A stretch of 64,000 bases of DNA from NCBI GenBank assembly GCA_905221605.1, contig CAJNDS010002091.1, positions 467,001-531,000 on the forward strand. Reading direction: 5' to 3'. Below the pieces are notes generated by a model. That model did not search any database, was not told the DNA's origin, and saw only the letters and a list, made by a program, of their open reading frames with translations. Below are positions 63,294 to 64,000 of the stretch, piece by piece. The stretch's first letter is position 1; each line of letters opens with the position of its first letter. Both the position numbers and the translations under genes were made by a program. The DNA is from Symbiodinium natans. Taxonomy: Eukaryota > Sar > Dinophyceae > Suessiales > Symbiodiniaceae.

Positions 63294-63759
63294 CTTGGCA
63301 CCGTTTTGCATTTAGGGTTTAGGGTTTAGGGTTTAGGGTTTAGGGTTTAGGGTTTAGGGTTTAGGGTTTAGGGGGTTACTAAAATGGAGTAGGCTGGAAC
63401 GGAGCCAGAATCGAATCATACAAATCATAATTTGTGTTAATCCTAAACCCCAAGCCCTGAATTCCCTATAAGCCCCAAACACTGAGCCCCATACACCCCT
63501 GAACCGCAATTCCTGAACCCTGAACCCCAAACCCTGAACCCCATAAAGCCCTGAAGCCCGAACGCCAAACCCCAAACCCTCATTCCTGAACCTCCAACCC
63601 TGAACCCCATAAACCCCTAAACCTCCAAATCCAAAAGCCCCGAAACGTGAAACCCAAACCCAATAAACCCCTGAACCCCGAACCCTGAAAACCCAAACCC
63701 CTAACCCCCTCCCTAAACCCAAAAACCCTAAACCCTAAACCCTTAAAGAACCCGCATAC
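63294..63759. repeat. F array then a degenerate R region
   Basis: F 63310-63375 (nine units), a short unique spacer, then 63440-63745 of decayed CCCTAAA/CCCTGAA/CCCCAAA repeats. The long minus open frame here translates repeats. Confidence 0.7.
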
Positions 63760-63837
63760 CCTAGGCTGGGTCCCCCTGGCACGGACGCTGTCATCGCAGC
63801 GTTGGCGGACGCCAGCGTGGGCGTCCGCAAGCCGACA
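63760..63837 (-). CDS. Candidate upstream exon of the PPR gene (78 nt)
   Basis: Minus strand: a very good acceptor (pyrimidine tract to CCGGCCCTTCAG) and donor GTATGC. Two frames are open: VGLRTPTLASANAAMTASV (PPR-like N-A-A-M spacing) and CRLADAHAGVRQRCDDSV. R region on the left, F array at 63860 on the right. Assignment to the PPR gene is tentative because the phase to 63293 is not settled. Confidence 0.35.
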
Positions 63838-64000
63838 CTGAAGGGCCGGGAGAGAAGAGTTCAGGGTTTAGGGTTTATGGTTGCGGGTTTATGGTTGCGG
63901 GTTTAGGGTTTCGGGTTTAGGGTTTCGGGTTTAGGCTTTAAGGTTTGGGGTTTAGGGTTTAAAGGGATAAAGGTTTAGGGTTTAGGGTTTGGGGCTTGTG
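63838..64000. repeat. F array with variants to the window end
   Basis: F-type units from 63860 with TTTATGG, TTTCGGG and TTTGGGG variants. Continues past the window. Confidence 0.8.

Noticed and set aside
63354-63722. 122-aa minus-strand frame full of Gly-Leu-Gly-Phe-Arg-Val
   Set aside because: Telomeric heptamers translate to GLGFRV/NPKP-type repeats; the same artefact explains frames at 22058, 33506, 34611, 40207, 46180 and 58443 in their repeat parts.

Overview
Eukaryotic nuclear DNA, most likely from a dinoflagellate alga (Symbiodiniaceae/Suessiales-like). This is inferred from the TTTAGGG telomere-type heptamer, very short candidate exons (25-100 nt) with GT-AG and GC-AG splice sites, one protein with a signal peptide followed by an F-V-Q-P sequence (like peridinin-plastid leaders), a PPR-type gene, and long G/C homopolymers. 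No bacterial operon, rRNA, tRNA or CRISPR array was seen. Other TTTAGGG algae cannot be excluded from sequence alone.

The window is saturated with interstitial telomeric heptamer arrays in both orientations: TTTAGGG on the + strand is called F here, CCCTAAA is called R. They are not random. About 25 times a unique block of roughly 50-130 bp is bracketed R-block-F, while F-to-R intervals are longer and hold miniature transposon-like repeats. Several R-block-F blocks read as single exons, with an AG acceptor just inside the R side and a GT or GC donor just before the F side. The best case is a minus-strand pentatricopeptide-repeat (PPR) gene between about 59.4 and 63.8 kb: separate blocks join in phase into consecutive PPR-like repeats. 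My working model is that many introns here begin and end in inverted telomeric repeats. Two arrays (3.57 kb and 31.37 kb) are flanked by 16-bp and 22-bp direct repeats, as expected if array DNA was inserted at breaks.

Layout: 0-5.3 kb dense arrays with candidate exons at 3.5 kb (-) and 5.2 kb (+); 5.3-17 kb arrays, MITEs and homopolymers with no gene I can defend; 17.7-25.4 kb scattered exon blocks and a cluster of palindromic MITEs; 26-37 kb mostly arrays; 37.9 kb a minus exon; 38.5-39.9 kb the one long intact reading frame (467 aa, minus, array-free); 40-47 kb arrays and MITEs; 47.2-49.2 kb an array-free minus-strand gene end encoding a membrane/coiled-coil protein; 49.3-58 kb arrays, nested MITEs and exon fragments; 59-64 kb the PPR gene.

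At least a dozen short repeat families recur. I label them M1-M14 for this report; these are not published names. Four copies of M1 carry perfect 4-bp target-site duplications, M6 and M7 sit in duplicated TA, and three nested insertions give a relative order of events. All gene models except the 467-aa frame rest on hand splice-site reading and need transcripts.
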